From positions 1 through 64,000 of the forward strand of contig JAPDLS010000002.1 of assembly GCA_025920425.1 (NCBI GenBank): a stretch of 64,000 bases of DNA, given 5' to 3'. The position numbers and the translations under genes are program-made. Below the pieces are notes generated by a model that was not told the origin of the DNA, did no database searches, and saw nothing but the letters and a program-made list of their open reading frames with translations. This document shows positions 36,211-46,864 of the stretch, in pieces (positions within the stretch are counted from its first letter, which is position 1; each line of letters opens with the position of its first letter). The stretch is from Candidatus Haiyanarchaeum thermophilum. Lineage in GTDB: Archaea; Nanobdellota; Nanobdellia; JAPDLS01; Haiyanarchaeaceae.

Positions 36211-36237
36211 GAGTTTAATAACTCTCAAGTAATTAAA

Positions 36238-36272
36238 AATTTTTCTAAAAAAGAAAAAGAAGAAAAATTCGC
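36238..36272 (-). terminator. U-rich terminator-like tract after Alba
   Basis: Downstream of the Alba stop the minus strand reads TTTTTCTTCTTTTTCTTTTTT, the poly-U type at which archaeal RNA polymerase and aCPSF1 terminate. The next gene's promoter lies just beyond it. Confidence 0.55.
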
Positions 36273-36276
36273 TAGC

Positions 36277-36567
36277 TTATTTCTTCAGCTTAATGGAGAT
36301 GGTGGAGACATTTATCTTTTCTCCTGTCTGTGATGGCCTTTCCTCAGTTCCGATCTTGATGTCAGCTATTTTCACCTGTTGAAGGAACCTGCTTCTAGTG
36401 ACCTCTGCTACATCTACTGCCTTAGAAATCGCTCTTCCTCTAGCTCTTATCTCCACCTCATTGGCTCCTGCTTGGAACTGAGTGATTACGGCCAGCACAT
36501 AGTTCATTACTGGCTTTTTTCCAACGAGCACCACATTTTCCTCCTTTTTTTCCTGCAATCCAATCAC
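36277..36567 (-). CDS. albA: Alba family DNA/RNA-binding chromatin protein
   Basis: The 96-residue protein has the Alba fold: [19 protein letters not shown] with the conserved Lys-Pro and adjacent residues, [18 protein letters not shown] and the C-terminal strands [21 protein letters not shown]. It binds double-stranded DNA and RNA as a dimer and is acetylation-regulated in some archaea. It follows the ferredoxin gene after 3 nt and ends at the poly-U tract. Confidence 0.95.
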   Translation of the reverse strand: MIGLQEKKEENVVLVGKKPVMNYVLAVITQFQAGANEVEIRARGRAISKAVDVAEVTRSRFLQQVKIADIKIGTEERPSQTGEKINVSTISIKLKK

Positions 36568-36570
36568 CTC

Positions 36571-36753
36571 CTATTCAATTACTTTAATGGCGCTAGCATG
36601 ACATTGTACCTCGCAAGACCTACAGCCGACGCACTTCTCAGGGTTCTTCACAACTACTTTTCCCTTCTCCACAGCATATACTCCCATTGGACATACCTCT
36701 ACACATACCTTACAATTGTCGCATTTCTTGTAATCGATGACCGGCCTCGGCAC
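36571..36753 (-). CDS. 2[4Fe-4S] ferredoxin
   Basis: The 60-residue protein has two CxxCxxCxxxC clusters: CDNCKVCVEVCP and CVGCRSCEVQC, as in bacterial-type 8Fe ferredoxins, though the second ends CHA rather than CP. It carries low-potential electrons; partners are not in the window. A TATA-like AAATTTATAAAG (36772-36783) lies about 26 nt upstream, next to the stop of the giant surface gene. Alba follows in the same transcript. Confidence 0.93.
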   Translation of the reverse strand: MPRPVIDYKKCDNCKVCVEVCPMGVYAVEKGKVVVKNPEKCVGCRSCEVQCHASAIKVIE

Positions 36754-36771
36754 CTCTATCTTAAGTTCAGT

Positions 36772-36783
36772 TAAATTTATAAA
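36772..36783 (-). promoter_or_regulatory. TATA-like box for ferredoxin-alba
   Basis: CTTTATAAATTT on the minus strand lies about 26 nt before the ferredoxin ATG (36753) and only a few bases after the stop of the 24-kb operon, separating the two units. Confidence 0.5.
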
Positions 36784-36785
36784 GT

Positions 36786-39700
36786 TTAGTAAAGCTCAGA
36801 ATACTCCAACAAGATCACACGATCTTCATAATCTCCATCCCCTCCTCCCTTCAGATCCTCGAATGCGATGAGATAGGTGAGGGGAATTTCTTTCACTTTG
36901 TATATCCAAGCATGATCCACTCCATCTTCATTCCTCCCAATTTCAGTATAGAAGATACACTTTCCATAACTACATAGATCCTCAGATATCAAGAAAACTC
37001 CGAAAGGTTGGGCACTATCTATGGAAAGAGATTCTCCCAATTGAGTTATGGTGCTAGAACGGAATCCACCACTGTACCATCCTACTGGGTCTGGATAGCC
37101 GTGATGTCCGTTCAAGAGGGTCAAGGTAGCCTTTCCAGCTGGAAAGAGCTCTATCCCCAGCTCATCGTCGAATACGTTCACTTCAAATCCATGATCCCTC
37201 ATCCATACCTGAAGCCCATGCTCCTCCTCAAACAGAATGCTTCTTAATTGATCATTTCCTTCATAGATCCTTACAGGTATTGGAAGTTCGATAAATGGAT
37301 TGACTATGATATCGAACTTTATTTCCCACTCGAGAGGGTATATCCAAGCTTGATAGTAGGCATAAAAGGTCCTTCCCAAGTCGAAGCTACCGAAGCTCCT
37401 ATAGAATATACATTGAACCATATATCCATTCTTACTTATATCTACTCTTCTTCCAAATTCATCATAGAGCACTTGGCAATCAAATCTATTGTTAATTACA
37501 TTACACTTAGTTAAGTACTTACTCGTGTCTAGCAGACTACTTCCCAATTCATCTCTCACTTCCACTGGAAAGATTCCAGCTGCATCTGTGAGATTTGTAG
37601 GAGCTACGAATTCCACCAAATGGGCTCCAGGTCTCATTAATCCTCCACTTATCCTTAATAATCCATAACCACAAGTTTCACCCACTACATAGTCTTCCTC
37701 GGTTTCAGCAGTATCTAGTCCACAATTCTTTTCAGTACCTGACGAAATAAAGTGGAATGAGTAGAATATTGCACTTCCATTATTTTCAAGATTGTAGAGG
37801 TCAATGGCACGAATTTGTGTAAAGTCCAAGTTGATTATATTTATATCATTCACATCCTGAAGTTTCACATAGTCTGGGATCAGAGCATAATCTTGATCGA
37901 ATCTCTTTCCTTGAGAAAAGTAGAGATTTGAAATGTATGGATTCGCAGCTCTAAAGACATTATTATCGAACTTGACACTGATATTTGAAATTTCTCGTGA
38001 AATGATGAATCCAAGTACTTTTCTAAGAGTTGGGCTGAAGTAAGTAATCTCCTTTGTCTTTCCACTGAACTGAGTATCATGGGTGAATACATTTCCATCT
38101 ATCATGATTTCGCCAAATTCTCTAGCAGCAGAATTTCTCAAACTGAGGTTAATTGAATATGGACCGATGACATATACTTTGAACTCCTCAAGTACGATGG
38201 TATTATCCTTAAACATGCAAGTCTCCCTCACTACCCGGTGGGTAACCTTTTCCCTTCTCACTAGAGTTGTAGCAGGCACTTGTACCATGAGAATATCAAA
38301 CACATCATACTTTATCTGAGCACATTTCATTATACTTCCATCCACACTGGCTTTGAACTCATGACTTCCTTCTATAGTTTTAGTAGCATCCCAAAGGAGG
38401 GCCGAAGCATAGTTCATTCCATTCATGGAGAATTGCTCGATACAGGCTCCAGTTAATTCTCTACAATCTTTTGAGTACACTATTTTCGCTAAGTTATTGC
38501 TGATACTCCACTCCGTCTCATTTATGATCCCCCAATCAGCTGGATAGTCTTTTGGATATGGATTAGCATATAAGATGAGGAAACTCTTGTTTGAGTTCCT
38601 ACTTAAATTTAGAAGCATTAGGAGCTCACAGGTAGAGGTGGCCTTATCATCCTGAATTACTTGGTAAGGTAACTCTACCAATACATTGCTTATTCCAGTA
38701 CCATCATTTATCTGCACAGTATAGTTTTCAAATATTCTTATCTCCCTACAGTCGGCCACTGTAAGTGGTTCATATTCAAATTTGAAAGTGAAAGGTTGAT
38801 TGACCCTATCAAATCCTAAGTTTTCCTCCACAACCATTTCTCTCGCTAGAGAGAAGGTGGCATCCGGGATCATGGAGAGGCCTATTGAGAAGTTATTGTA
38901 CACTACTTTATTGGTACCATTCACGAGGAAACTGTGATAATATACATAATCGGAGGAGGGGTCAGATATCTTCAGTACAAGTGGGTAATCCCAATCTATG
39001 AGGTAGAGGCTTGCCCTTCCATTTGAGATCAAGCCACTTGCTATCTGTTGAGATAGATCTGTACCATTCAAGATGGAAACATTCCCATTAAACTCCTTAC
39101 CGTTTAGTTTGAAATTGATCTCTAACGAATTCCCCATCATACTTAAACTAATTCTCTCATTTTCCAAGATCCTGCTTACGGATATGGGGTAACCCTCTAG
39201 ATTATAGAGATAAGCATAAACATCTATGTAATTTAGGTGTGAGAGATTAACTATCAGGGAGCCATTCTCGTCACTCACATTTTTATACCATTTATTGGAG
39301 TGGGGATCATACACCACTACCACATAGTTGGGTACAGGGATTCTTCTTACTTTCTCTACAAGTCTTACAGCAATTCCCATACCTCCTGGAGATTCTGAGA
39401 AGTTTAGGTAGCATCTTCCTCCTAAGGATTCATTAGTACCATTGATAGAAAGGATTGTAAATGGTACGTAACAGAAGCAAGTGGTGTCGTTACAGATGGC
39501 GTCAGGGGGTAGAGAGACATCATACCTACATATGCCTGTGGATTTATCTCCGTAAATTATGATCTCAGCATTGCTTGTATTATATACTGTTACTGTGAGA
39601 TTTTTGATATCATTTCCATCTCTCTTGCAGTTCTCCACGCTGAAAAGTACAAGCTCATATTTGTTGATTGGAGGGATGCTCCCCCTACTAATCCTGGCAA

Positions 39701-42700
39701 TTCCAGACTCATCTGTTGTGAAAGTATATTTAATCCCGCTTATCTCCAGAGAGAATGTACAGTTTGCCAGAGGGACTTGAGTTTCATTTCCAGCAACCAC
39801 ACTGAAAGTAAGTGGGGTAAAGAATGTATGGAGAAGTAAAGATACATTTGTCTCGAAAGTGAGTGGAATCTCATTAATTTCATACTTAGTTTTATTGAAG
39901 ATTTCCAACAGAAAATTGTGGGTGAAGCTTTGAGCAACATTTCTATTTATGGCTTCTCCAAGTTTTATTCCCCAAGTGAATTTATTGACTTCCTTCGTTT
40001 CATCAACTTTGTAATTGAAGTAAGCACCACTCTCTCCTTTTTTCTCCCTTAGATCTGCATACAGATGTAAGTTCCTTGATCTAGAAAGAGAGATCAGCCC
40101 AACATACTTATGAAGCTTATTTACCCCGAATTCTGGCAATTGAACATTGAATTCTAAGGGAGAGTTTACCCAAGCAACCAAATCTGAAGTACTAGAGGAG
40201 GTAGTAGCTATACAAGCCAAACAATTAGTACAGCTTAAACTTTCTTCGTTCATATTTCTAGTGAAATTTATTGTTCCTACTACCCTGAGAACCGATGGAT
40301 CTATGTCCAACCCACTTAATTTTTCCTTTATTCTTACCTCACTGAACTTTAACTCAACTACACTTATTGGAAGCAGATTCCAAACTCCTCTTTGGTAATA
40401 AGCATCTCTAACCTCCTCTGAAGAAAGGCTCCTATTATAAATCTTCAATTCATCAATTATCCCTTGGGAAGATTCACCAATCTTTAGAGGATTGGAGGAA
40501 GTAGCTAAGGGAGAGGAAGGAGTAGCAGATTGGGCATCCAGCTGATCATTGATGTAGATCTTCATCATCCCTTCACTCCAGTTCCACGTGACTGTAATTA
40601 AATTCCATTCTCCCAGCTTTATCGAGTGGTTGCTGGTTAAGGAATAAGTATTACCCCCAATTACTATTGAGAACTTTACACGAGCTTCTGAATTTTGTGG
40701 GATAATTTCCAATGAGTACTGACCCCTCTTATCTACAATGCGCCCTCTAGCTCCGAAGACCCATGTTTGGAGAGTAATGCCCTCTCTTGGATTTAGAGTT
40801 GGAGAGTTTTCTACTAGAATACCTGAGTCACTGAGTAATGGAGCAATTTGAATCCCATATCCAACTACTCCTCCTACCCATGGATAGGGTTGAATGTGGT
40901 CTATGTGGCATTTTCCATCAGCTTGATAAGCTCCGTATACGTACAGAACTCCATGGTTTTCATATCCACTATGATCATTGATCTGGGGAGCATAGAGCTG
41001 GTGGGAATTGTGAGAGACCAATTTACATGCTAGGGGAGCTCCTTCATCGAACCCCCAAAAGCCCACTAAACTACTCTCTATGCCGTAGCTGATCCAAGCA
41101 CTGGTAAAGTAATCATTGGGAGTACCTAAGCTGAGTGGATCATTTGGACGTAGCAGTGAAACACTTTCATCCCAAAAGAAGATCTTAAGCCTACGCAGAT
41201 TCCAAGCAAGCTCTCCACTCACTTGTAGTACTAACAAGTAAGTAGCTTCCTCTCCAGGTTCGAGTACCAAATCAAATCTCTTACTTTCCCTAATCTTGTA
41301 TACGTTCTGGCTTCTTAAGGTCTTATTTTCCCCTTCCCTACATAGTATGAAGCCCAGCACCTCCTCCCATCCACTTCTTTGCCTAAGCTTTCTGAGATCA
41401 TAAATTTCCTCCTTGAATCTTCCATTTTCCTCAACGCTCATTCGAGTTGATGGATTCAAATCATTCCTATAGCCTGAGAAGGAATTCAGGTTTATCCCAT
41501 CTGTACCAAATAGTAAGAAGCCATTGGTGAGGTTTGTACCGCCTGTATTCTTCACCGTAATCACTAGAGAAAATACGTCTGATGAATTATCGAAGCTTGG
41601 ACAGCCACTAGGACCACTAAAGAATTGGCATGCCAAAGCTTCTCTATTTTTCTTAATGCAGTTTCTATATCCACAATATGCTCCTATCTTGTTGATTACG
41701 AAGAACTGAGTGATAGTAGCATCTGTGAAATTTCCAACGAATCCACTGGGAGAACAAGTTACATCCTTTACAATTATTCCTAGCTGTTCATTCACACACA
41801 CCCCATTACCATCCCCACTATTTCCACAGTCCTTTGGGAATTCGCCTCCTATCTTTTTGGTAGAATCACAAATGCAAACTGCTCTTCCACTTTGATCCCT
41901 AATAGTTCTAGTAAACTTAGGTATTGAGTAAGGATCCCAACAATTTTCTCCATAGAAGCAACCACTTTCTATTAGATTGATGAATTTTTGTGGGTCATCT
42001 CCGTCACACCATCCTATCCCTGCTTGACCTAGAATTCCACACATCCAAGAATATAATGGATTCCAAGATAAAAGTTGGCAGAGTACAGAGATGAAATCAT
42101 ATGTCTCCTTCGGAATTCCATAAGTGAAGTTCTTCTGATAAAGCGTAATCTCGGCTAAGTTAGGAGCACTTCCAGTTGTATAGCCATAACAGCTATTGCT
42201 ACAATCTCTGCATACACAATGTGTACCTAAGTTATGAGCAGTATCACAACCAGTGAGTAAGTTCCCCCCTCCAGTACATCCCCCAAAGCAAGTACCAGAC
42301 CAATACCAACAGTCACCGACTCTCCAACTCCATTGCAACAAAGGTATCCCAACTCCTTTTATTCCCTTACCCTGACAGAGGGAGATCAAAGCGTAGCTGT
42401 TGCCTTGAGTTCTGAATTCGCCACATCTACTTACTACCCATCCTCCTCCATTACTTTCTACGCTAGGACAGCACCACCACGGTATATTACATCTATACAC
42501 TTCAGCCCCACACCGTAAGTTGTTAGCACAAGTAGATCTGCTGGCAAAATCATAACCTTGACATACTCTGTTTTGACCACAACTCTTTCCAAAAGTACTG
42601 GAAGAAACAGCACAATCGCAGAAAAGCTTAGCCTCAGGATCCCTAAACGTAAATCCTACTAAACAGATCCCCATATCTCCTCTTATGGCAGCATCATTAT

Positions 42701-44399
42701 CCTTTGGTACGATCATCTTCACCTGAGTTGTTTTATAGGCACATGGATAAATTACTCCATCCCAAACCCATGGATTGGGAGGTATCCACTCCCACTTGCA
42801 TCTGGTCATAGCTCCTCCATAATAACAGGTTTCTCCAACAGAATAGCCCGATAGCCAAGCTGAGTAACAATCTGAAGAGTCAAAATACCAAGGTACTTGA
42901 TCACAGTTCTTGGGATAACAAGCCCCGCTTGGGTATTCTTTACAACCAAAGTACTTAATACACCTCTGATTATTTTGAATACAATCCTTAGCACATTTGT
43001 TGAGTTTAACCCCCGGTATCAAACATCTTCCGAAAAACCAAAATTTACAACACTCCTCATGCGAATATTTATAGATAGTAGCCTTATCTCCGAGGAGTTT
43101 AGAAGAATCGTAATCACAGAGGGCCCAACTCTTCTCATAACCCCAAGCCTCCCAATGCCACATACAGTCAGTAGTTCCTTCCCAAACATAATCAGGAGGA
43201 CAACCCGCCTCAGGTCCAATCAAAGTAACTATTACTCTGCCTCCCTGAGGGCTTGAAGGTATATCTGAGGTAAAGCCAAAGTATCCATTTTGATCTGTAG
43301 TTCCATTCTGAACGAGAGCTATACAGCCCAAAGTATTCGAGGAGTAATTACAATCATAAGTCCTGTAATGTGGCCCAAAATATTCGCTGCAAGTATGGAA
43401 GACTGTATACTCCACCTTGATAGCTATGTAGTCTACATAATATGTACCTGAGCCACTTCCACTATATGTGTATTCCAACCTCACTGCTATGTTGTTTACC
43501 TCATCAACACCCCAACCACTTCCAGTGATATCTATTATGTCACTACCCTCACTACTCCTCTTTGGCACTTGGTAAGAATTCCATATTCCTCCCTTCATCA
43601 CTCTAACTGACAAGCTAGAGTTCTCAATATTATCAGTATAACTTTCGATTATCAGATAAACTTTCTCAATTGTATAGCTTGGTAATAAGTTAAAATTGAA
43701 CAGAGTGTATTCTTGAGTTGAGCCATCTGAGGAAGTATAAGCTCTACGATCGTCGCTAGCCATCACATCACTTACATTCACCCATCCATTTCCTCCTCCC
43801 ACTCCTGAAGGAGGGTTTATCAGCTCCTTCTTTTCACCACACCCCTTAAACCCAACACACGTAAATGAGCCACAATCAACAGTTTTAGCTATTTCATTTT
43901 TATCAGTTACTGAAAAAACCGTGACCTCTTTATTGGGGTAAGGTAATCCTTCACACTTATAGTGAGTATCATTCTTACATCCAGCCCATTGGAATCCTAC
44001 GAACATGCACAGATGTTGCTTATCGGTTGGTATGGTACTCTCACAATTTGGATCACTAAGATTGCAGATCTCAATCACATTTCCTGTTGATGTATTTATA
44101 CATCCTTTATTCGAGTCACACTTGGTTTCAGGAGGACATGGAAGTTCTGTAGTACCTGAGACAAATACTTGGATTCCAATACTGTCTCCTGCATTAAAAT
44201 TACCAATATTCAATCCTCCCTCATCATCAAGCTGCCCTTCAACTACTGTTCCATCTTTCCACACTCTCACATAAATCGTTTGTACGGGGGCTTCCTCGAT
44301 TGGGATGCGAGGAATGTATAGAGCTCTAGGAGGAGATACCATCACCACTAATCCACATACAATCATAACTACAAGCGTAATCCAAATCCTCAAACGCAT
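36786..44399 (-). CDS. giant secreted multi-domain cysteine-rich surface protein (2,537 aa)
   Basis: An N-terminal signal helix (MRLRIWITLVVMIVCGLVVM) targets it outside. Residues ~55-190 are Cys-rich, ~200-335 form a beta-sandwich like that in the first gene, and ~340-1000 form a very Cys-rich region. A LamG/concanavalin-like domain (~1110-1330; LVGFWGFDEG, GIIDELKIYNRSLSSEEV) is followed by long beta-rich domains. The C-terminus (AFEDLKGGGDGDYEDRV) resembles DUF4114. There is no C-terminal transmembrane anchor. It is the last gene of the pilus-like operon, overlapping its neighbour by 10 nt. It is likely an adhesin or a major element of an extracellular structure; the exact role is unknown. 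Confidence 0.75.
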   Translation of the reverse strand: MRLRIWITLVVMIVCGLVVMVSPPRALYIPRIPIEEAPVQTIYVRVWKDGTVVEGQLDDEGGLNIGNFNAGDSIGIQVFVSGTTELPCPPETKCDSNKGCINTSTGNVIEICNLSDPNCESTIPTDKQHLCMFVGFQWAGCKNDTHYKCEGLPYPNKEVTVFSVTDKNEIAKTVDCGSFTCVGFKGCGEKKELINPPSGVGGGNGWVNVSDVMASDDRRAYTSSDGSTQEYTLFNFNLLPSYTIEKVYLIIESYTDNIENSSLSVRVMKGGIWNSYQVPKRSSEGSDIIDITGSGWGVDEVNNIAVRLEYTYSGSGSGTYYVDYIAIKVEYTVFHTCSEYFGPHYRTYDCNYSSNTLGCIALVQNGTTDQNGYFGFTSDIPSSPQGGRVIVTLIGPEAGCPPDYVWEGTTDCMWHWEAWGYEKSWALCDYDSSKLLGDKATIYKYSHEECCKFWFFGRCLIPGVKLNKCAKDCIQNNQRCIKYFGCKEYPSGACYPKNCDQVPWYFDSSDCYSAWLSGYSVGETCYYGGAMTRCKWEWIPPNPWVWDGVIYPCAYKTTQVKMIVPKDNDAAIRGDMGICLVGFTFRDPEAKLFCDCAVSSSTFGKSCGQNRVCQGYDFASRSTCANNLRCGAEVYRCNIPWWCCPSVESNGGGWVVSRCGEFRTQGNSYALISLCQGKGIKGVGIPLLQWSWRVGDCWYWSGTCFGGCTGGGNLLTGCDTAHNLGTHCVCRDCSNSCYGYTTGSAPNLAEITLYQKNFTYGIPKETYDFISVLCQLLSWNPLYSWMCGILGQAGIGWCDGDDPQKFINLIESGCFYGENCWDPYSIPKFTRTIRDQSGRAVCICDSTKKIGGEFPKDCGNSGDGNGVCVNEQLGIIVKDVTCSPSGFVGNFTDATITQFFVINKIGAYCGYRNCIKKNREALACQFFSGPSGCPSFDNSSDVFSLVITVKNTGGTNLTNGFLLFGTDGINLNSFSGYRNDLNPSTRMSVEENGRFKEEIYDLRKLRQRSGWEEVLGFILCREGENKTLRSQNVYKIRESKRFDLVLEPGEEATYLLVLQVSGELAWNLRRLKIFFWDESVSLLRPNDPLSLGTPNDYFTSAWISYGIESSLVGFWGFDEGAPLACKLVSHNSHQLYAPQINDHSGYENHGVLYVYGAYQADGKCHIDHIQPYPWVGGVVGYGIQIAPLLSDSGILVENSPTLNPREGITLQTWVFGARGRIVDKRGQYSLEIIPQNSEARVKFSIVIGGNTYSLTSNHSIKLGEWNLITVTWNWSEGMMKIYINDQLDAQSATPSSPLATSSNPLKIGESSQGIIDELKIYNRSLSSEEVRDAYYQRGVWNLLPISVVELKFSEVRIKEKLSGLDIDPSVLRVVGTINFTRNMNEESLSCTNCLACIATTSSSTSDLVAWVNSPLEFNVQLPEFGVNKLHKYVGLISLSRSRNLHLYADLREKKGESGAYFNYKVDETKEVNKFTWGIKLGEAINRNVAQSFTHNFLLEIFNKTKYEINEIPLTFETNVSLLLHTFFTPLTFSVVAGNETQVPLANCTFSLEISGIKYTFTTDESGIARISRGSIPPINKYELVLFSVENCKRDGNDIKNLTVTVYNTSNAEIIIYGDKSTGICRYDVSLPPDAICNDTTCFCYVPFTILSINGTNESLGGRCYLNFSESPGGMGIAVRLVEKVRRIPVPNYVVVVYDPHSNKWYKNVSDENGSLIVNLSHLNYIDVYAYLYNLEGYPISVSRILENERISLSMMGNSLEINFKLNGKEFNGNVSILNGTDLSQQIASGLISNGRASLYLIDWDYPLVLKISDPSSDYVYYHSFLVNGTNKVVYNNFSIGLSMIPDATFSLAREMVVEENLGFDRVNQPFTFKFEYEPLTVADCREIRIFENYTVQINDGTGISNVLVELPYQVIQDDKATSTCELLMLLNLSRNSNKSFLILYANPYPKDYPADWGIINETEWSISNNLAKIVYSKDCRELTGACIEQFSMNGMNYASALLWDATKTIEGSHEFKASVDGSIMKCAQIKYDVFDILMVQVPATTLVRREKVTHRVVRETCMFKDNTIVLEEFKVYVIGPYSINLSLRNSAAREFGEIMIDGNVFTHDTQFSGKTKEITYFSPTLRKVLGFIISREISNISVKFDNNVFRAANPYISNLYFSQGKRFDQDYALIPDYVKLQDVNDINIINLDFTQIRAIDLYNLENNGSAIFYSFHFISSGTEKNCGLDTAETEEDYVVGETCGYGLLRISGGLMRPGAHLVEFVAPTNLTDAAGIFPVEVRDELGSSLLDTSKYLTKCNVINNRFDCQVLYDEFGRRVDISKNGYMVQCIFYRSFGSFDLGRTFYAYYQAWIYPLEWEIKFDIIVNPFIELPIPVRIYEGNDQLRSILFEEEHGLQVWMRDHGFEVNVFDDELGIELFPAGKATLTLLNGHHGYPDPVGWYSGGFRSSTITQLGESLSIDSAQPFGVFLISEDLCSYGKCIFYTEIGRNEDGVDHAWIYKVKEIPLTYLIAFEDLKGGGDGDYEDRVILLEYSELY

Positions 44400-46864
44400 T
44401 CTTCCTTCACCACCACAGTATGTTGATGAATGGGTTTACTCCCAGTCTCATCCTGCGACAAGCAGCTATAAGTCAAATTTCTCCAACTGTTCTCACAAGG
44501 AGATATGTTTATCAATTTGCAACAGGGATAAATAGTTTCCCTTGGGGGTTGACCTAAGAAAGAGGAATATTTGAGCACAACACTCTCCTGATACTCTAAT
44601 GGACAGCAATAACTGTTTCTATTACATTCCAGCACCATTCCACTTTGAATTATTGAGTTCAAAGCCTCTCTGAACAGGCTTAGATTATGGTATGTGGAAC
44701 CATCCAGAGCTCCACTCTTCTTGTAATTTTCCAACATCTGGGACTGAATGCTCTTACAGGCACAAGTCCCTGCTTCATCTGTAAGGCATCTATCTCCAAT
44801 TCTGTTTTGCTCTTGCTGGTTGCAGATGCAAATCGGGTTCACAGCTTCCTCCTTGGGATGCGTAAAGTTTAGCTTGTTTGAGGATGCAAATAGGAATTGC
44901 ATTGGAATACCAATTTTCATTATCAAATTGCTCCTTTTAAACTCTTCACTTTGTATGAGGCTCGTAGAAAAGGTCTCTCCTGAGCAAATTTCCTTGATTT
45001 TCACATCTACTTCCTTTACTTTAATCCTCCACCTAATAGGAGTTGAGCTCTCCAAGAGTGAGACAGAGATATTCTCGAACTCATTGAGGAAAGCATGTCT
45101 TAGACTCACGTTCAAAGCATCAAAGCAACTTGCACAGGAGCCGCAATTCCAAATTCTCACGGAAAGTCCATCATAGTTCTGGATAGTCTGGGTGCAGGAA
45201 GATATCATGCTTTCGCAATCTATATCACTTGGACAGCCCAGATTTCGGATTAGCCTGATCTTCCAATCTTCCCCCGGTATCCAAACTCCAGAGCTATCCT
45301 TTACCTTTAAGGTTTTGAGGAGGAATGCATCCCATCTAGATCTGAGAGCCCTGTCCAGTTCAAATTCCTGCCATCCTTGGATTCCTGAATAGTTTCCGAA
45401 CAAATATTCCTTAGCGTATGAATATAAGTCGGTAAAGCCTCGCAATGTAATCGTGGTAGCAATACTCACACAGTTCTGGAAGGAGAAACCACTTATGAGG
45501 GCCCCACCAGTATAGCAGAGTATCTCATTATCAGCTGGAACGAAGGAATAAGTAATTGATCCTCTTTCCGATTCTCCCCCAATCTTTACTTTTGGAAACT
45601 TGACTTCCTGAAGTTGTGGAACAAAATAAATGTAGCCTTCCAAGATTATATTCAAACTCTTATATTGTGTGGTCTCGAATTCGATTACTACACCACTCCT
45701 CTTATCGAAGTTTATCACTTTCCTTTCAATCTCAGGTATTTCCTCCCCCACATTCAACTTTCTAGGAGCATCACAGGCTGAACTTGGATTCAAGTTGATG
45801 TAAAACTCAAATTCCCTAGAGTTCTTATTCCATACAGATTTCAAGAAGATCCTCTTAGGGCCAGTACTAGTTTGAATAATTATGTTCTTACTCTTATTTC
45901 CCTCACAGAGCTCATCCAATACGAAGAAATCTCTACTCTTTATCTCTTGGAAGAGCAATGGCAGACCTTCGATTATTTGACTACCGTGAAGGAACGTTTC
46001 ATATCTTGTAGTGGGGTCATTTTTATTTATCACAGAAATGTTTATAGTGCCCTCAGCTTTAGGATAAATCATCCTTATTATATAATCATTCTCCAAATAT
46101 ACACGCTTCAATTCCCCTTCATAGATGATGGAATTACTGTCCTCAGAAACTTTTGTTAAGTTGACCAGATTTTGAGAAACAATTGAAAATTCAGGTCTTT
46201 TCCCGATCAACTCATCTACTTTACTCAAACCTACAAAGATGGAAAGACTTTCCACTTTTCGCAGTAATTCTTCTTCAGTAGGAAAGCATACGATAGGATA
46301 TTTATGGATGTAAGCCACTATATCCCTTATATCGATTACTCCATCCCCATTAGCATCACATATCGGATCATACTCTGGATCCCCCACAGCCTTTCCAAAT
46401 TTTACCCTACATCTTTCTAAGTATATGAGAAGGTCATCAGCATTTATTACTCCATCCCCATTAGCATCACATATCGGATCATACTCTGGATCCCCCACCT
46501 TCTTCCCGAACTTCTTGATGCAATCCCCGATGTAGTACTTCCAATAATAGATTTGGTCAAATGGAATGTAGGGGAAATATTCTCGAGGAAGGAGAAACAC
46601 CTTATCACACCCTGTAATGTTAGCGAAAACATTCGTACCTGCAGCAAGCAAGGCGAGCTCAAGTTTATGTCTCCTCTCCTGTTCTATCATTCTTCTTTGC
46701 TTCTCCACCTTCTCGATCGAGGAAATCATTTGTACCCTAATGTCAGAAGATCTACCCAAGCTACTGATATATAGGCCGAGATTTATGAGTGCTATTATTA
46801 CAGAAATCAATATTGCGATGATAATGATTAAGTTCGCTTGCCCCCTAATATTCCCACCCCACAA
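44390..46864 (-). CDS. membrane-anchored surface protein with dockerin-like repeats (824 aa)
   Basis: An N-terminal RGQANLIIIIAILISVIIAL resembles archaeal pilin-type signals and anchors the protein. Two 37-residue repeats (about residues 121-195) each contain DPICDANGDGVI, a calcium-binding dockerin/EF-hand loop. A large beta-rich, Cys-containing exported region follows, with Cys pairs near the end (CICNQQ, CACKS). A dockerin normally docks to a cohesin; I see no cohesin here. It is translated with the giant protein (10-nt overlap). Confidence 0.75.
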   Translation of the reverse strand: MWGGNIRGQANLIIIIAILISVIIALINLGLYISSLGRSSDIRVQMISSIEKVEKQRRMIEQERRHKLELALLAAGTNVFANITGCDKVFLLPREYFPYIPFDQIYYWKYYIGDCIKKFGKKVGDPEYDPICDANGDGVINADDLLIYLERCRVKFGKAVGDPEYDPICDANGDGVIDIRDIVAYIHKYPIVCFPTEEELLRKVESLSIFVGLSKVDELIGKRPEFSIVSQNLVNLTKVSEDSNSIIYEGELKRVYLENDYIIRMIYPKAEGTINISVINKNDPTTRYETFLHGSQIIEGLPLLFQEIKSRDFFVLDELCEGNKSKNIIIQTSTGPKRIFLKSVWNKNSREFEFYINLNPSSACDAPRKLNVGEEIPEIERKVINFDKRSGVVIEFETTQYKSLNIILEGYIYFVPQLQEVKFPKVKIGGESERGSITYSFVPADNEILCYTGGALISGFSFQNCVSIATTITLRGFTDLYSYAKEYLFGNYSGIQGWQEFELDRALRSRWDAFLLKTLKVKDSSGVWIPGEDWKIRLIRNLGCPSDIDCESMISSCTQTIQNYDGLSVRIWNCGSCASCFDALNVSLRHAFLNEFENISVSLLESSTPIRWRIKVKEVDVKIKEICSGETFSTSLIQSEEFKRSNLIMKIGIPMQFLFASSNKLNFTHPKEEAVNPICICNQQEQNRIGDRCLTDEAGTCACKSIQSQMLENYKKSGALDGSTYHNLSLFREALNSIIQSGMVLECNRNSYCCPLEYQESVVLKYSSFLGQPPRETIYPCCKLINISPCENSWRNLTYSCLSQDETGSKPIHQHTVVVKEECV
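46335..46498 (-). repeat. two 53-bp perfect direct repeats encoding the dockerin loops
   Basis: 46335-46387 and 46446-46498 are identical at every base, 111 nt (37 codons) apart. Identity at synonymous sites implies a recent duplication or gene conversion. Confidence 0.9.

Noticed and set aside
36786-44399. Many plus-strand ORFs of 60-120 residues within this gene and others
   Set aside because: They are shadows of real minus-strand genes, with no start signal, no family resemblance and low-complexity composition.
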